A stretch of DNA of 64,000 bases from Deltaproteobacteria bacterium. GTDB lineage: Bacteria > Bdellovibrionota_C > UBA2361 > J135. How positions within the stretch are numbered: position 1 is the first letter of the stretch; every line of letters starts with the position of its first letter. The stretch spans positions 56,779 to 120,778 of the forward strand of contig JACKAH010000004.1 in assembly GCA_020635175.1 (NCBI GenBank). Direction: 5' to 3'. Of the stretch, positions 27,497-34,661 are shown piece after piece. The notes beneath the pieces were generated by a model. It saw nothing but the letters and a program-made list of their open reading frames with translations. It ran no database searches and was not told where the DNA came from. Made by a program: the position numbers and the translations under genes.

Positions 27497-27525
27497 AAGA
27501 TACTGCTCAACTTCTATGAAGTCAA
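27497..27525 (-). promoter_or_regulatory. Probable sigma-70 promoter of the ACIII operon
   Basis: On the minus strand TTGACT (27525-27520) and TATCTT (27502-27497) are 17 bp apart, about 35 bp before the actA ATG. The gap 27463-27695 also contains a small hairpin (ATCTTG/CAAGAT) but no gene. Confidence 0.45.
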
Positions 27526-27695
27526 AGCCGGAAAACACGGACTCAACCACGGATAAATATCTTGTTATCCAAGATTCAATGAAAGCTTCCTTTTATATAT
27601 AGGAAAAAAATCTTCCTTTGAATAGAAGTCTATCTATCTTGAAAATGAAGTTATGAAAAGAAAGGAAATTATTTAATCCGAGACATTGTTTTATT

Positions 27696-28307
27696 TTAGA
27701 TGCTAGTAGGTATCCCTACCTTCTTTGAGCTTACTGCAGCACAATGCAGCTGAGATGGCAGTAATATTGTTGGTGATTTCACACAAACGTCCCACTGCAT
27801 GCAGAGAGTGTCCATTTCACAGTTTTCCCCCTGCTTATTGGTTGAGATTGGAGCGGCCGTTGGATCTTGGCATTGTCTAGGTAGAACCACTATCTCACCC
27901 TCTTTAAGACTACTAATCTGTCCATCCCACTCAAATGCAGTCTTAATTTTATCATCAAAGAGTCTATCAGCTTCACCTAGAACCAAATTCACTGTTTTAG
28001 CTATCTGCTGATCAAGCTTACTTGGATTTGTGCAAAAAGATCTTAAGTAGCCGTAGCTAGTAGAATTAACTGGGAGCTTAAGTTGGTTTGCATTTGGAGC
28101 GGTAAGGTTTCCATCATTTACGACTTCAGCCATGCTAATGCGAGCAGCAATGATAGCTAACCATTGAGCACCTGATGTGTATTTAGAGTAAGTAACGAAA
28201 TCGATGGCACCGAAGACTAAAAAGACGAGAACTGAAATACTACCTGCTACACTTAGCAAATACGAACCTCTCTCGTTCTCAATTCTTTTTTTACTACCCT
28301 TATTCAC
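27696..28307 (-). CDS. TadE-like minor pseudopilin, copy 2 (class TadE-1)
   Basis: 203 residues from a GTG start preceded by AGG. A charged N-terminus with ERGSY leads into one hydrophobic helix (about residues 17-40), as in TadE-like type IVb pseudopilins; Gly before the helix fits prepilin-peptidase cleavage, but the usual Glu at +5 is replaced (GSYLLSV). The periplasmic part has several cysteines, including CQDPTAAP and CEMDTLCMQWDVC. It is clearly paralogous to the protein at 42794 (shared ENERG or NERGAY, AAR(I/V)S, EGE(I/V)V(V/I)(L/V)PR and WDVC or WQVC). Last gene of the repeated pilin-like locus; ACIII follows. Confidence 0.7.
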   Translation of the reverse strand: MNKGSKKRIENERGSYLLSVAGSISVLVFLVFGAIDFVTYSKYTSGAQWLAIIAARISMAEVVNDGNLTAPNANQLKLPVNSTSYGYLRSFCTNPSKLDQQIAKTVNLVLGEADRLFDDKIKTAFEWDGQISSLKEGEIVVLPRQCQDPTAAPISTNKQGENCEMDTLCMQWDVCVKSPTILLPSQLHCAAVSSKKVGIPTSI

Positions 28308-28335
28308 AACAACCTACCCAAAAAATCTTTGCGAG

Positions 28336-28632
28336 CTAAATCTTCCCAACCGGGTAAACTATCTCTTGAGCACGCGGATCCGCCTCATTTGGACTTTCCT
28401 TCAGAGGCTTTTTATACTTCGAAGACCAAGCAGCTCCTGGATAACTAGTGTATCCTTTCGCAACATCATGTACCTGCTGCTGAATAACTTTGCTTTGAGT
28501 CGTCGCAAGAAGTTTATAAGTACTCTTTGCTGAGGGTAATCCTATTCCGATTAGAAGCGCCATAACCATGCCAGCTTCCATCATGCTGATTCCAGCTTCA
28601 TTTCTACGAATTTTTCTTAGAGATACAGACAT
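28336..28632 (-). CDS. Type IVb pilin-like small protein, copy 2
   Basis: 98 residues from the ATG at 28632. The N-terminus RKIRRNEAG then ISMMEAGMVMALLIG matches a class IVb prepilin: short basic leader ending in Gly, Glu at +5 and a hydrophobic helix. The remaining 65 residues are a small polar domain. The same position in the other copy of the locus holds the 74-residue protein at 43395. It is a candidate major or minor subunit of a filament or pseudopilus together with the TadE and TadG-like proteins. Confidence 0.65.
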   Translation of the reverse strand: MSVSLRKIRRNEAGISMMEAGMVMALLIGIGLPSAKSTYKLLATTQSKVIQQQVHDVAKGYTSYPGAAWSSKYKKPLKESPNEADPRAQEIVYPVGKI

Positions 28633-28686
28633 AAACAACCCATCCAAAAATATATCTATTCTATCTTATTCAAGTTTCATGCCGCA

Positions 28687-29604
28687 CTATAGTGGTGCAT
28701 GAACAATATCGTTACCAAATTCTGCTAGAGGCGCAGTCTCATTCGCATGAAGATCAGTCTCTGTGCTGTGACCATCTGTTCCATCAACAATCGGATCATC
28801 GATGTCAGGCCCCGCAGATTTAATTAACTTAAGCGCTTTAATTGACTTAGCCAGTCTACCAGATTCAGCAACGAAGGACTTTCCAATCTCAAGAAGTATT
28901 GGATTTGCTGCAGTTAGTGAGTTTCCTTCCTGTTCGTTCAGCACCTGAACCACCTCTTCTGAGATAGCTGTAAGCTTAGTGTTAACTTTTGAACTTAGCA
29001 CAGCAGTATTTAGTTCATATTCCTCACCTCGTGCAGCAAGCGCCTGAGGAGCTTTGCTTCTTTGGCGCTCGTATCTTCTCAAAGCGCGAATAGCTCTAGC
29101 TTTTCTTTTTCTAAGCTTTCTCTTAGAGATTTTTCCTGCTGCACTAGCAGATTTTGCTGGAGCTGAAATTATAGGAGCAGATGGCGTCGGAGTTGTTGGC
29201 AAACGCACTCCTAATACCTGCTGAGTTAATGACTGAGTCATACATACTCCACCTAAAATAAACCTCTTTAAAACTCCAGCTAATGGAGCTGGGAGTGGAG
29301 CAGGTCCTGAAATTAGAGCAGGTGAAATAGTAACTATCTTAAGCCTCGTTGAGCTACTAAGAGAAGAGAAGCAAACACCTGGAGGAGGAGGATTTACGCA
29401 ATCATTGTAAATATCCTCAGCGCTCTCTAATGTATCAAAATCAGCTTGTGACATCTGAGCAGAGAACTGCAGAGATAATTTAGCAACGTTTACTGCTCTT
29501 AGAGCCATCCCGATACATTGGCTAATCTGAGGACTTTGAGCATTTGCATTTGCGACAAACCCTAAACTAACCAGTGAAGCTAAAAAGTAAGTTTTGACTT
29601 TCAT
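28687..29604 (-). CDS. Secreted protein, class III of the repeated locus, copy c
   Basis: 305 residues from the ATG at 29604, preceded by GAAGGAG. It has a clear signal peptide (MKVKTYFLASLVSLGFVANANA). Mature cysteines cluster early (SQCIGMAL, DCVNPPPPGVC). Residues about 150-205 are strongly basic (KRKLRKRKARAIRALRRYER), and the C-terminus is acidic (PDIDDPIVDGTDGHSTETDLH). Not recognised as any family. Position after a class II gene and before a pilin-like gene matches the class III genes at 31701 and 43663. Confidence 0.65.
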   Translation of the reverse strand: MKVKTYFLASLVSLGFVANANAQSPQISQCIGMALRAVNVAKLSLQFSAQMSQADFDTLESAEDIYNDCVNPPPPGVCFSSLSSSTRLKIVTISPALISGPAPLPAPLAGVLKRFILGGVCMTQSLTQQVLGVRLPTTPTPSAPIISAPAKSASAAGKISKRKLRKRKARAIRALRRYERQRSKAPQALAARGEEYELNTAVLSSKVNTKLTAISEEVVQVLNEQEGNSLTAANPILLEIGKSFVAESGRLAKSIKALKLIKSAGPDIDDPIVDGTDGHSTETDLHANETAPLAEFGNDIVHAPL

Positions 29605-29632
29605 AACAACTCCTTCAAAAACCTTATAAATC

Positions 29633-30358
29633 TTAAACGCCTGATGCTGGGATAGGATCACACAACCAACTTAGATTCTCAGGATCCATAGCGTGAACTG
29701 CGCCAGGCGTACATGGGTCACTTGTAAAAGCAGTATTTAACATTGCTCTGACAACAGCTCCATTGTTAATACTAGCTTCCCAGTTAGAAGTAGTATCTTC
29801 AAACATAGCGCGGTACATTCTAAATGGACTTGCTTGAATACATGAACCTGTAGTCATAGCGTAGTCTTCTGCTGAAAAGATAAAGCTAAGCGAATCAGTC
29901 TTCTCACTGTCGGTTAAATCATCAATGGTAGAACCCGCAGGATGTCCAAAGTGAGTAAATGCAGTTTTAAGCGTGAATGTTAAAAGTGCGTGATCAAGAG
30001 CCTTGGTAGGATCGGTTGGGTCAACGACTTTCTTATTGATTACTGTGTTTAACATCTCATGAAAACCGAGTGCATATACTCCATGAATTGGATTACCAGG
30101 GACACAGTATGCAGGGCTTCCAAACTGAATTCGGTTGATTATCTCTCTAACTGTATAATCAACTGTTTCTGCCATCTGCTCACAAGTTTCGAGACTTTGA
30201 TAAGGCTGACCTAAACCGTAAGTACATTGGCTAGTAGAACCTGAGTTTGTGTAGTCATTTAACACTCCTAAAACATCCGGTCCCGTAGCTAGGGCTGAGA
30301 AAGTTAAGGTTAAGGTGCTAATTCCTAAGCAGAGAGCATTTCTTACAACACGTTTCAT
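29633..30358 (-). CDS. Secreted Cys-containing protein, class II, copy c
   Basis: 241 residues from the ATG at 30358, which follows GGAG. Signal peptide at residues 1-25. The mature protein has NSGSTSQCTYGLGQPYQSLETC near its start and CVPGNP and CIQASPF later. The closest relative is the class II protein at 32501 (NSGSAGQCIYGAG, CAAGNPLDAFEVYG). Function unknown; probably exported by Sec and retained at the surface or in the periplasm. Confidence 0.65.
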   Translation of the reverse strand: MKRVVRNALCLGISTLTLTFSALATGPDVLGVLNDYTNSGSTSQCTYGLGQPYQSLETCEQMAETVDYTVREIINRIQFGSPAYCVPGNPIHGVYALGFHEMLNTVINKKVVDPTDPTKALDHALLTFTLKTAFTHFGHPAGSTIDDLTDSEKTDSLSFIFSAEDYAMTTGSCIQASPFRMYRAMFEDTTSNWEASINNGAVVRAMLNTAFTSDPCTPGAVHAMDPENLSWLCDPIPASGV

Positions 30359-30386
30359 AATAACAACTCCAAACAAAACCCTAAAA

Positions 30387-31367
30387 TTAAAACATCCCAG
30401 TTAGACGCTTAAGCACATGATTATAAATGTAGTTATCTAATGGAGACCCGATTACGTATGGTCCAGTTCCGAGAGGTCCATTTGCACTCGCCAAAAGGTA
30501 AGCATCTACGTTAGGAAATCTACTAGTATTATAATCATAGTAAAAGAAGTCACTCGGAGATGGTGCCATTGCTGGAACAGAACCGTATGCTTCAGTTAAC
30601 AAAGTAGTAACAATTGGAGAGATTGGATACTGCTGCCAACTCTGATCAATGAAAGCCATCGCAAAGAAGGCCCAGTAAACATCAGGAAATTTACACAAAA
30701 TCTGTCCATAAGTTGGAGAACTCTGGTTATTATCTGTCTCAAACATGTGACAGATAGTTACGGTAAAAGTGTCAGCTAAATCATCAATACATTGCTGGTC
30801 GCCTGCAGGGCATCCACCGCCTTGAGCGTTTAACTGAGCAGCATCATATCCACGATGATGACCGTAAAGTAAATTAAATCCAAATCTGTATATATTCGGT
30901 ATCGCTTCACAACCTGGAAGAGCTTGGCCATCCTGTAAGGAATGTACCTCAGGACAGGTCTGAGAATTATAGTTCTGAACAAAGATTCTTTTGTTCATCT
31001 CGTTAATTTGAGAGAACACCTGAGCAGCTGTCTGCGGTTGACCAATTGCACAAGTTCCGTTGAATCCTGGGTCGTCGTTGAATGAGTACCAAACAGACTC
31101 TTCGAACTGAAGAGCAACTGCACTGTTTTGGACATAGCCAGTTATCGGCTCTGGTGTTCCTTCACACTGACCAGACTCACCCATCGTAGCATAAGCAGGG
31201 GTAAGGAAAGATGAAGCATCCATTCCAACTGTACATGAGTCTGTCTGTCCATTGCTTGTTAAAACTCTTCTTGGTGGAAACAGTCCAGCTTGAGCAGAAG
31301 CAGTAGAGATAAAGAACACTGCTGAAGCAGATGTTAAAATTAGGAACTTATTAAAGTGGCTGAGCAT
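30387..31367 (-). CDS. Secreted Cys-containing protein, class I, copy c
   Basis: 326 residues from the ATG at 31367, which follows GGGAGAG; the frame is open further upstream but without a signal peptide. Signal segment ends at TASAQA. Motifs DSCTVGMD and GQCEGTPEP near the N-terminus, and TICHMFETDNN with CKFPDVYW later, match the class I protein at 33282 (DTCTVLD, AICNLYEIGDK, YCKYPDT). It heads the transcription unit I-II-III-pilin-TadE and has its own sigma-54-like promoter. Confidence 0.65.
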   Translation of the reverse strand: MLSHFNKFLILTSASAVFFISTASAQAGLFPPRRVLTSNGQTDSCTVGMDASSFLTPAYATMGESGQCEGTPEPITGYVQNSAVALQFEESVWYSFNDDPGFNGTCAIGQPQTAAQVFSQINEMNKRIFVQNYNSQTCPEVHSLQDGQALPGCEAIPNIYRFGFNLLYGHHRGYDAAQLNAQGGGCPAGDQQCIDDLADTFTVTICHMFETDNNQSSPTYGQILCKFPDVYWAFFAMAFIDQSWQQYPISPIVTTLLTEAYGSVPAMAPSPSDFFYYDYNTSRFPNVDAYLLASANGPLGTGPYVIGSPLDNYIYNHVLKRLTGMF

Positions 31368-31453
31368 TGTAACTCTCCCAAACAACGATTTTAAAAAACG
31401 ACTTTCTGCACCCAACACGAAAAGCCGATATCCAAAGTTATTTGAGATTTCGT

Positions 31454-31468
31454 GCAACATTTATTCCC
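31454..31468 (-). promoter_or_regulatory. Sigma-54-like -24/-12 element A
   Basis: Read on the minus strand: GGGAATAAATGTTGC, that is GG-N10-GC with TTGC at -12. The predicted start is near 31441, giving a leader of about 74 nt for the class I gene at 31367. It lies exactly 82 bp from the conserved motif at 31539-31553. Confidence 0.6.
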
Positions 31469-31538
31469 CAGCGTGCCATAACAATTTGCTTACTTGTCCC
31501 CAAAATGATGCTTTATTGAAGCGACTCAAGTACTTATC

Positions 31539-31553
31539 TGATCCACCTAAAAT
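31539..31553 (-). promoter_or_regulatory. Conserved upstream motif A
   Basis: ATTTTAGGTGGATCA on the minus strand. It is one of four copies in the window, all upstream of class I genes and all 82 bp from the -12 element. Probable binding site of an activator. Confidence 0.65.
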
Positions 31554-31630
31554 TAATATTAGTTAAAAATACGAACAGTTCTTATTCAAATTGAGTTTTT
31601 AAAGAAGCGCGACTAAAAGGAAGGAGTAAG

Positions 31631-31667
31631 AAAAAATAGCACTAGCACACCTTAAAGTGTGCTAGTG
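31631..31667 (-). terminator. Intrinsic terminator after the class III copy b gene
   Basis: Minus strand CACTAGCACAC, loop, GTGTGCTAGTG is a perfect 11-bp stem followed by CTATTTTTTC. It ends the unit 382-254-258 residues (I-II-III, copy b) and insulates it from copy c. The 333-bp gap 31368-31700 holds this terminator plus promoter A and motif A. Confidence 0.85.
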
Positions 31668-31700
31668 AGCAATCAAAAAGTATCTTTAATCAGGTCTGAA

Positions 31701-32477
31701 CTAGAATTCCTTTAACTGTAATTCATGCCCGCCTGAGGCTTCAGTTGTAACAACAGTATCAATAGTCACAACTCTGTCTGTAGGCTTAGGTGGCTCTACG
31801 GTCAGATTAACCTCTTTTAATACCTGAATAGACTTCTCAAGAATTCTAGCCTTTGTAACCAAGGCAGGAAGAATCTTGGCATAGTGCTGCTTAACCAGCT
31901 TCTTTTGATTAAGTAAGTTCTGGAGATTTGCAATCTCTGTCTTGATTTTACCAAGCTCGCCATCATTAGTATCAGGAGCTTCAGCTGTATGGCCCTCATC
32001 TATTGAAGGTTCGATCTGAGCATCTCCTGAAGCATCAAGTCTTTGTGGCTCTGATAACCCATCAGGTCCAGGCATTGCACTTGTCTCTACAGATTCCTTT
32101 GAGCTTAAATCTCTTGAGCTAGTACTTACCTGCTCAACTGAGGCAGTCAGAGAGGTAGTAGCTGCAATCTGAGTCGAGCTTGCTGTGATTGCTGCTTTCT
32201 TAGCTTGAAATTGCAATTTCTTTATTCTTTTCTCTATCTGGCCAACGGTAGAGTCACAACCATTATCGATAGAATTTTGAACATTATTAATCGCTGCTGC
32301 TAAGTTACTCAGGTCAAAGCTTTCGACCTCCCCCAGCTTAAGATGATGATCTCCCTGGATAATCTGGTCAAGGAGCCCATAAACACCTTTCACAAAGCAG
32401 TTGCTGAACTCTGCATTCGCAGCTGGAGCAACTAGGAGCGAGGCAAAAACTGAGGCTAAAATTATTCTCTTCTTCAT
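31701..32477 (-). CDS. Secreted protein, class III, copy b
   Basis: 258 residues from the ATG at 32477, preceded by GAAGG. Signal peptide MKKRIILASVFASLLVAPAANA. Two mature cysteines are near the start (NCFVKGVYG, DNGCDST). The rest is helical and Lys/Ser/Thr-rich with coiled-coil-like stretches (QIEKRIKKLQFQAKKAA; KIKTEIANLQNLLNQKK). No family recognised. It closes the copy b triad and is followed by a strong terminator. Confidence 0.65.
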   Translation of the reverse strand: MKKRIILASVFASLLVAPAANAEFSNCFVKGVYGLLDQIIQGDHHLKLGEVESFDLSNLAAAINNVQNSIDNGCDSTVGQIEKRIKKLQFQAKKAAITASSTQIAATTSLTASVEQVSTSSRDLSSKESVETSAMPGPDGLSEPQRLDASGDAQIEPSIDEGHTAEAPDTNDGELGKIKTEIANLQNLLNQKKLVKQHYAKILPALVTKARILEKSIQVLKEVNLTVEPPKPTDRVVTIDTVVTTEASGGHELQLKEF

Positions 32478-32500
32478 AGCAAACCTTCTTATCTTTAAAA

Positions 32501-33265
32501 CTAACAAACCAAATCAGCAGCATCTGAACCAATGTAGTTTGGATCACCAGCTACACAAGGTCCACTTGGATTAGCAGCGTCGTTCTTATCAGCAACTGTT
32601 GCTGTAATCATCGCTACTGCTTCACTAACATGATCCAACGTAGTAGAGGAAAGTGCTCCTAACGTAGCTGAATTTGATGCTATATAATCAAACATCGCAA
32701 AGAAGCTTCCTTTACAGACATAACCGTATAGGGCTTCAAACACGACTAGACTAAGAACGTCTTCAAACATTTCGTCGTTAGCTGCTTCTGCGGTTCCTGG
32801 CGCAACAGCAGGAAGTCCAAGTAATGCAGCTTGCTTGTTATTATAGTGATCAATAGCAGCCCAGATTAGGCGATTCATAGGATGCTTAAGAGTCTCTGAG
32901 AAATTATCCGGGTTAACAAACGAACCGTGTCTAATTAGCTCTGCGAATCGAAAGGCTCCATAGACTTCAAATGCATCTAATGGATTTCCCGCTGCGCACC
33001 AAAACATATTATCAAGCTGAAGTGCGGCAGTTCGATACTTAGTCTCATAGTATATCTTATCATTTAGCCCAGGATCACAGCTCAAAAGTGTAGCTGTAGG
33101 CGTCCCAGCGCCATAGATACACTGACCAGCACTACCTGAGTTATCAACCTTTGACAGCACGGAGAAGATAGACCACTCAGCAACTGCTACGTTTGATAGG
33201 CCCATTACGATAGTGCATGCCAGGAAAGAATTTCTTAATAATGTTTTCATTGCTATTCTCTTCAT
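32501..33265 (-). CDS. Secreted Cys-containing protein, class II, copy b
   Basis: 254 residues from the ATG at 33265, which has AGAGG eight bases before it; another ATG five codons later (33250) is possible. Signal peptide ends at VAVA. NSGSAGQCIYGAGTP and CAAGNPLDAFEVYGAFRF match class II copy c. More cysteines occur in YVCKGSF and at the C-terminus (VCstop). The paralogy implies duplication of the whole I-II-III cassette. Confidence 0.65.
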   Translation of the reverse strand: MKRIAMKTLLRNSFLACTIVMGLSNVAVAEWSIFSVLSKVDNSGSAGQCIYGAGTPTATLLSCDPGLNDKIYYETKYRTAALQLDNMFWCAAGNPLDAFEVYGAFRFAELIRHGSFVNPDNFSETLKHPMNRLIWAAIDHYNNKQAALLGLPAVAPGTAEAANDEMFEDVLSLVVFEALYGYVCKGSFFAMFDYIASNSATLGALSSTTLDHVSEAVAMITATVADKNDAANPSGPCVAGDPNYIGSDAADLVC

Positions 33266-33281
33266 CTTTGAACCTCTAAAA

Positions 33282-34430
33282 TTATTGAGCATTACCGCAA
33301 TACATATCGAACGCGAGCAGAACCATCTTTGTAAACGGGTCTGATAATGTTAAAGGTTGGCCAGTAATCGGACTAATAGTTGTCCCAAGTCCAATCACAT
33401 TCTCAACATTATGAAGCTTTCCAGTGGCATCCCGATGACACAAAGCGGTTGAAGGAAAGATTGGGTTGTAGCTAGCATCAACTGTGTAGCTTCCAATCGG
33501 TCCATAAAGAACCTCAATGAACTCTTTCATTCCGACTTCACCAAAAACCTGTCCTGAACCGGCCCAAGCTTCGTAGCTAAAAACTTTAGCTGGGTGAGCG
33601 CTTGAAAGTGGATGCAATGTAGTGTCTTTATGCAAAGTCCAAGGTCCAGCGATGGTGTCAGGATACTTACAGTACGTAGTCTGCACCGGTAATCCTGTGC
33701 CTGGGTCAATAATAGTTTGACCAGTAATAGGATCTACTTTATCTCCGATCTCATACAGGTTACAGATTGCAGCTAAAAGGAAGTTAAACATCGACTTAAC
33801 GCAACCCCAATCTGGACAAGCTGTGTATGGCCCAACAGCTTTTGCAAGCGAAATTGGATCTTGAAAAAGTGGATTTGACGGGTCAAGGTTTCTTCTAATG
33901 ATACCGTAAGTAATCCCGGTTACAATTTTCTCAAGGTGACCATTAGCATGGTAACAATTTGAAGCAGAACCTGGTCCCTGTGTGATGGCCTCTGCCTCTT
34001 TACAGATGTAAGGGTTCTGAATATCTACCATCTTAGAAAGAAAGTCATCTGCTAACGCTACTAGCTTTCCTCCGTCGAGTTCCTCTCCAGGAATAACTGC
34101 ACCCGGTAACAAATAACCAGGGTCACATTCAACTCCAGAAGTAGCAACGGTTGACCAGATAGCTTGGGTCGCACCCATTTCAGCTATGCTAGTGTTTTCT
34201 AATAAAATCCCAGTCTGAGGATCCGAGCCACCAGTACATGTTGCTGTACCAACTGAGACATCAACATAATTTGGACCTGGAGGATCAAGAACTGTACAGG
34301 TATCAGTATTGCTACTTGCAGCAAACAGGGGACCAACATCTGGTAATCCCGGTTCACTTGATAACTGCGCGTTAGCTAGGCTTGTGAAAGTTAGTAAACA
34401 AGCACCAAAGGCGAGAATATGTTTATTCAT
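33282..34430 (-). CDS. Secreted Cys-containing protein, class I, copy b
   Basis: 382 residues, with signal peptide MNKHILAFGACLLTFTSLANA. About a dozen cysteines, including DTCTVLDPPG, TATCTGG, GVECDPGY, NCYHANG, CPDWGC, CNLYEIG and YCKYPDT. The last resemble CHMFETD and CKFPD of class I copy c. Heads the copy b triad with its own sigma-54-like promoter. Function unknown; the many paired cysteines suggest a disulfide-stabilised extracytoplasmic protein. Confidence 0.68.
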   Translation of the reverse strand: MNKHILAFGACLLTFTSLANAQLSSEPGLPDVGPLFAASSNTDTCTVLDPPGPNYVDVSVGTATCTGGSDPQTGILLENTSIAEMGATQAIWSTVATSGVECDPGYLLPGAVIPGEELDGGKLVALADDFLSKMVDIQNPYICKEAEAITQGPGSASNCYHANGHLEKIVTGITYGIIRRNLDPSNPLFQDPISLAKAVGPYTACPDWGCVKSMFNFLLAAICNLYEIGDKVDPITGQTIIDPGTGLPVQTTYCKYPDTIAGPWTLHKDTTLHPLSSAHPAKVFSYEAWAGSGQVFGEVGMKEFIEVLYGPIGSYTVDASYNPIFPSTALCHRDATGKLHNVENVIGLGTTISPITGQPLTLSDPFTKMVLLAFDMYCGNAQ

Positions 34431-34511
34431 AACAAAGCACCCAAAACAACCTTTCTTTTAAACTTTTAAGCTCTTACTAAAATACAAAGAAGCTGTCGTT
34501 TAGAGAGCAAA

Positions 34512-34526
34512 GCAACTTCTATTCCC
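34512..34526 (-). promoter_or_regulatory. Sigma-54-like -24/-12 element B
   Basis: Minus strand GGGAATAGAAGTTGC (GG-N10-GC, TTGC). It differs from element A at only two positions. The leader to the start at 34430 would be about 70 nt. A hairpin CCCAC/GTGGG (34524-34540) overlaps the -24 side. Confidence 0.6.
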
Positions 34527-34596
34527 ACTTGAGAGGTGGGGTTAGGGTACGTAGTCACTGAACAGATTAGTTCTATAAAGGAATCAATCGCTTAAA

Positions 34597-34611
34597 TGAT
34601 CCAGCTAAAAT
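34597..34611 (-). promoter_or_regulatory. Conserved upstream motif B
   Basis: ATTTTAGCTGGATCA on the minus strand, 82 bp from the -12 element B. Identical to motif A at 14 of 15 positions. Confidence 0.65.
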
Positions 34612-34661
34612 GATTTCTTAGACAAAAATGGTGTTTTTTCTTAGATGGTTTTTTGAGGTTC